DNA of 64,000 nt from assembly GCF_011046735.1 (NCBI RefSeq), contig NZ_CP049258.1, positions 5,660,001 through 5,724,000 on the forward strand, written 5' to 3'. A program made the position numbers and the translations under genes. This stretch comes from Nordella sp. HKS 07. Lineage in GTDB: Bacteria; Pseudomonadota; Alphaproteobacteria; Rhizobiales; Aestuariivirgaceae. Below are positions 62,024 to 64,000 of this stretch, piece after piece. Below the pieces are notes generated by a model, which was given only the letters and a program-made list of their open reading frames with translations, did not search any database and was not told where the DNA came from. Each line of letters starts with the position of its first letter. The stretch's first letter is position 1.

Positions 62024-62866
62024 ATGTGTTTCAGAACGATTCTTGCCTGTCTCAATGAGACAGCCAACAACCTGGCGGTCGCTGCCACGGCGAGCACCCT
62101 TGCGTGCGAATTCGAAGCACATTTGACCGGCCTCTATGTGATTCCAGCCGCCCCCATTTATCCATCGGCTCATTATGAGCCCATACCGGAACTGTTTGAG
62201 GCTCACCGGAAACATTTCAATCGCCAGTCTCATTCGGTCAGGGCGGCCTTCAAGGCCACGTTTCTCAATAACACGCTTCGCCATCAGCTGCGGATCGAGA
62301 ATTCGCCCAGTCCGCTGATTGGCGATTGCGTCATAGAGCAGGGGCGCAGCTTCGATCTGATCTTGGTGAGCCAGACCGAGACAGCCTCCAAATTAGGCGT
62401 CGAATTGGACTTCGTGCCGCGAGTTGCGGTGGCGGTCGGCCGGCCAGTAATGGTCATCCCGTTCAACGCGCCTCTGGAATCCATCCCGGAAACGGTGATC
62501 ATCGGATGGAACGGTTCTCGTGAGGCCGCTCGCGCCGTGTTCGACAGCCTGCCTATTTTGAAACGGGCGACGAAAATCCATATTGTTTGGATCGACCCGC
62601 CTGCCGAGCGGCAAAAGTCGGAAGCTATTCCGGGAGAAAGAATCGCTCGATCGTTAGAATCGCAGGGCATCAAGGTCGTTGTCGATCCGGTCAACAGCGG
62701 CGCAGACAGCACGGGGGATGCTCTCTTGAAAAAGGCCGCGGATTTGCGGGCCGGGATGTTGGTCATCGGCGCCTATGGCCGCTCGCGCTTGAGTGAGTTC
62801 GTCCTCGGCGGCGTCACTCGAACAGTGATGCAGAAGATGAGGTGTCCGGTTCTACTTTCGCATTGA
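62024..62866 (+). CDS. Universal stress protein, two-domain
   Basis: A 280-aa protein. CFRTILACLNETANNLAVAA opens domain 1 and RSFDLILVSQTETASKLGVE closes it; ETVIIGWNGSREAARAVFDS opens domain 2 and GMLVIGAYGRSRLSEFVLGG, VTRTVMQKMRCPVLLSH ends it. The start at 62024 is preferred over 61988 because the Usp fold starts there and the spacing to the box equals that of other genes. A frameshifted cytochrome gene follows after 12 bp, giving a probable Usp-cytochrome operon. Confidence 0.92.
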   Translation: MCFRTILACLNETANNLAVAATASTLACEFEAHLTGLYVIPAAPIYPSAHYEPIPELFEAHRKHFNRQSHSVRAAFKATFLNNTLRHQLRIENSPSPLIGDCVIEQGRSFDLILVSQTETASKLGVELDFVPRVAVAVGRPVMVIPFNAPLESIPETVIIGWNGSREAARAVFDSLPILKRATKIHIVWIDPPAERQKSEAIPGERIARSLESQGIKVVVDPVNSGADSTGDALLKKAADLRAGMLVIGAYGRSRLSEFVLGGVTRTVMQKMRCPVLLSH

Positions 62867-62878
62867 GAGGTTAGCACT

Positions 62879-63276
62879 ATGAAATACATTCCGGGAAGGT
62901 GTCCCGCTGAGTTTGCTCTGTTTACTAAGTCAATAGATAACTTGAAAACCCAGACTGTCTTGATCGGATGGCTAGGCCTGATGCTAAGCTCCTTAATTCC
63001 GGCACCCGCGCTAAGCCAACAAATTGGCGATGCTGAGAAAGGTCGGCAGTACGCCTTAAAGTTCTGCACACAGTGTCACGCGGTGCGCCCTGCGCAGCCG
63101 CGATCACCCTGCCGGAGGCCCCGCGGTTTGAGGATGTCGCCAACACCCCCGGAATGACCGCGATTTCACTCGCGGCATGGTTTCAGACATCACATCCAAC
63201 GATGCCAAATATTGTCATGACAGATGCACAGACGCGGGACGTTATTCAATACATCCTCAGCTTGAAGAATGACTAA
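62879..63276 (+). pseudogene. c-type cytochrome, one-base frameshift
   Basis: It is a paralog of 39540-39938. TVLIGWLGLMLSSLIPAPAL then QQIGDAEKGRQYALKFCTQC H, heme motif CTQCH. At about 63108 a CCCC of the paralog is CCC, shifting the frame; in the new frame APRFEDVANTPGMTAISLAA, WFQTSHPTMPNIVMTDAQTR and the end YILSLKND follow. Repaired length about 132 aa. It could be a sequencing error. Confidence 0.85.
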
Positions 63277-63452
63277 GCGCGAAATTACTCGCCGCGCCGC
63301 GAGCCGGACGACGTCGTTATGAACACTCATCATGCGGGTACCCTTCCCAAAATGATATAGCTGTCCGACAGGCTGGAACAAATCTACTGGCAGTTGTTCT
63401 GATGTTCGTGCAAAGCTGGTAGTCTGCACGAGGCTCACATGGGATGGATATC

Positions 63453-63977
63453 ATGAGAATCCTGGTTGCCTTCGGAACATTGGAGGGGCAGACGCGGAAA
63501 ATAGCGGAGGCTGTTGCAGATCGTGTGCGTAACCTTGGTCATGACGCTCACCTGTTTAACACCGCTGACAGCCCCGCTGACGTGCATGTGGATTTATATG
63601 ACAAGATCGTCGTCACAGGATCAGTGCATCATAAACGGCATCAAGAGTCTGTCGAAGATTTTGTTACGGCGAATTTGGCCGAACTCCGAAAGAGGCCAAC
63701 GCTTTTCCTATCTGTCAGTCTCTCGGCTGCGTTCCCCGAGGGTATGACGGAAGCACAGAGCTATGTTCACGCGTTTCTCGCCAGTTCCGGTTGGAATCCT
63801 ACACAGTCCCATCTGGTCGCCGGGGCGTTACAGTACACAGAATACGACTACTTCCAGGAACAGGTCATTGAACATATTGTATTGAAGGGCCGTAAGGTTG
63901 AAGGACCAAAGGGGGACCTTGAATTCACGGACTGGGCCGCCTTGTCCCGGGTCGTCGACTCCTTTGTTCGGTCATAG
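63453..63977 (+). CDS. Flavodoxin-domain protein (HemG-like)
   Basis: A 174-aa protein. MRILVAFGTLEGQTRKIAEA is the FMN phosphate loop (GTxEGQT); DLYDKIVVTGSVHHKRHQES resembles the second flavin loop, and LFLSVSLSAAFPEG the third. The arrangement matches HemG-type protoporphyrinogen oxidases and menaquinone-linked flavodoxins. The start at 63453 fits the flavodoxin N-terminus; 63444 adds three residues. Being beside Usp and cytochrome genes suggests a redox role. Confidence 0.82.
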   Translation: MRILVAFGTLEGQTRKIAEAVADRVRNLGHDAHLFNTADSPADVHVDLYDKIVVTGSVHHKRHQESVEDFVTANLAELRKRPTLFLSVSLSAAFPEGMTEAQSYVHAFLASSGWNPTQSHLVAGALQYTEYDYFQEQVIEHIVLKGRKVEGPKGDLEFTDWAALSRVVDSFVRS

Positions 63978-64000
63978 AAGGGGCGTGCCAAACGTTGCTT

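Noticed and set aside
1-64000. CRISPR array
   Set aside because: No regularly spaced identical repeats of 25-40 bp were seen.

Overview
The window looks like an alphaproteobacterial chromosome, most likely order Hyphomicrobiales (Rhizobiales); the genus cannot be fixed. Pointers are the gatB tail and housekeeping genes at the left edge, three class III cyclases with rhizobial-type architectures, paired DUF1254 proteins, two small alphaproteobacterial-type hypothetical genes, FixK/FNR-type boxes and a FixL-like PAS kinase.

Layout. 1-3.66 kb is compact core sequence (gatB end, GST, EEP phosphatase, Sel1-like, CDGSH and a small secreted protein). A tRNA-Ser(GCT) at 3852-3944 marks the change to looser accessory DNA. 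4-33 kb is a mosaic: small conserved genes, a cold-shock protein, hemolysin III, a 1540-aa cyclase-nSTAND-WD40 protein, a ChaA-type antiporter, a cyclase-TPR protein, an intact IS1111-type IS110 element, gene remnants (17.8-18.7 kb), VOC and CocE enzymes, a membrane hydrolase/FGE-like pair, a SAM-cyclase-ATPase-TPR protein and two DUF1254 proteins. Intergenic spaces carry a dispersed repeat with a core like GACCCNNAGCGGACAT.

33-64 kb is a low-oxygen/redox stress island. Seven perfect FNR/FixK-type palindromes (TTGAY-N4-RTCAA) and one degenerate copy lie about 50-63 bp before start codons of universal stress proteins (Usp), a DUF1488 gene, an attachment-type protein and a cytochrome c operon. 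The island also encodes a Crp/Fnr regulator with the ExxSR recognition helix, a hybrid kinase whose PAS domain keeps the FixL heme-ligand His and distal Arg, two OmpR-type regulators, an ECF sigma/anti-sigma pair and a compact flavin electron-transfer module (FMN-binding protein, ApbE, NqrB/RnfD-like membrane domain fused to a flavin reductase) divergent from two c-type cytochromes and next to a PepSY-regulator-kinase operon.

Inference: oxygen or redox state is sensed by the kinases, relayed to the Fnr-type regulator, and answered by Usp proteins and membrane/periplasmic electron transfer. Many island genes are broken by one-base indels, stops or internal deletions (two Usp genes, DUF1003, alcohol dehydrogenase, FadL-type porin, a cytochrome, GNAT, anti-sigma). 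An 862/873-bp direct duplication (34003-34864 and 47025-47897) flanks 12 kb of the island and has decayed reciprocally. Read-level checks are needed to tell decay from sequencing error at homopolymers.
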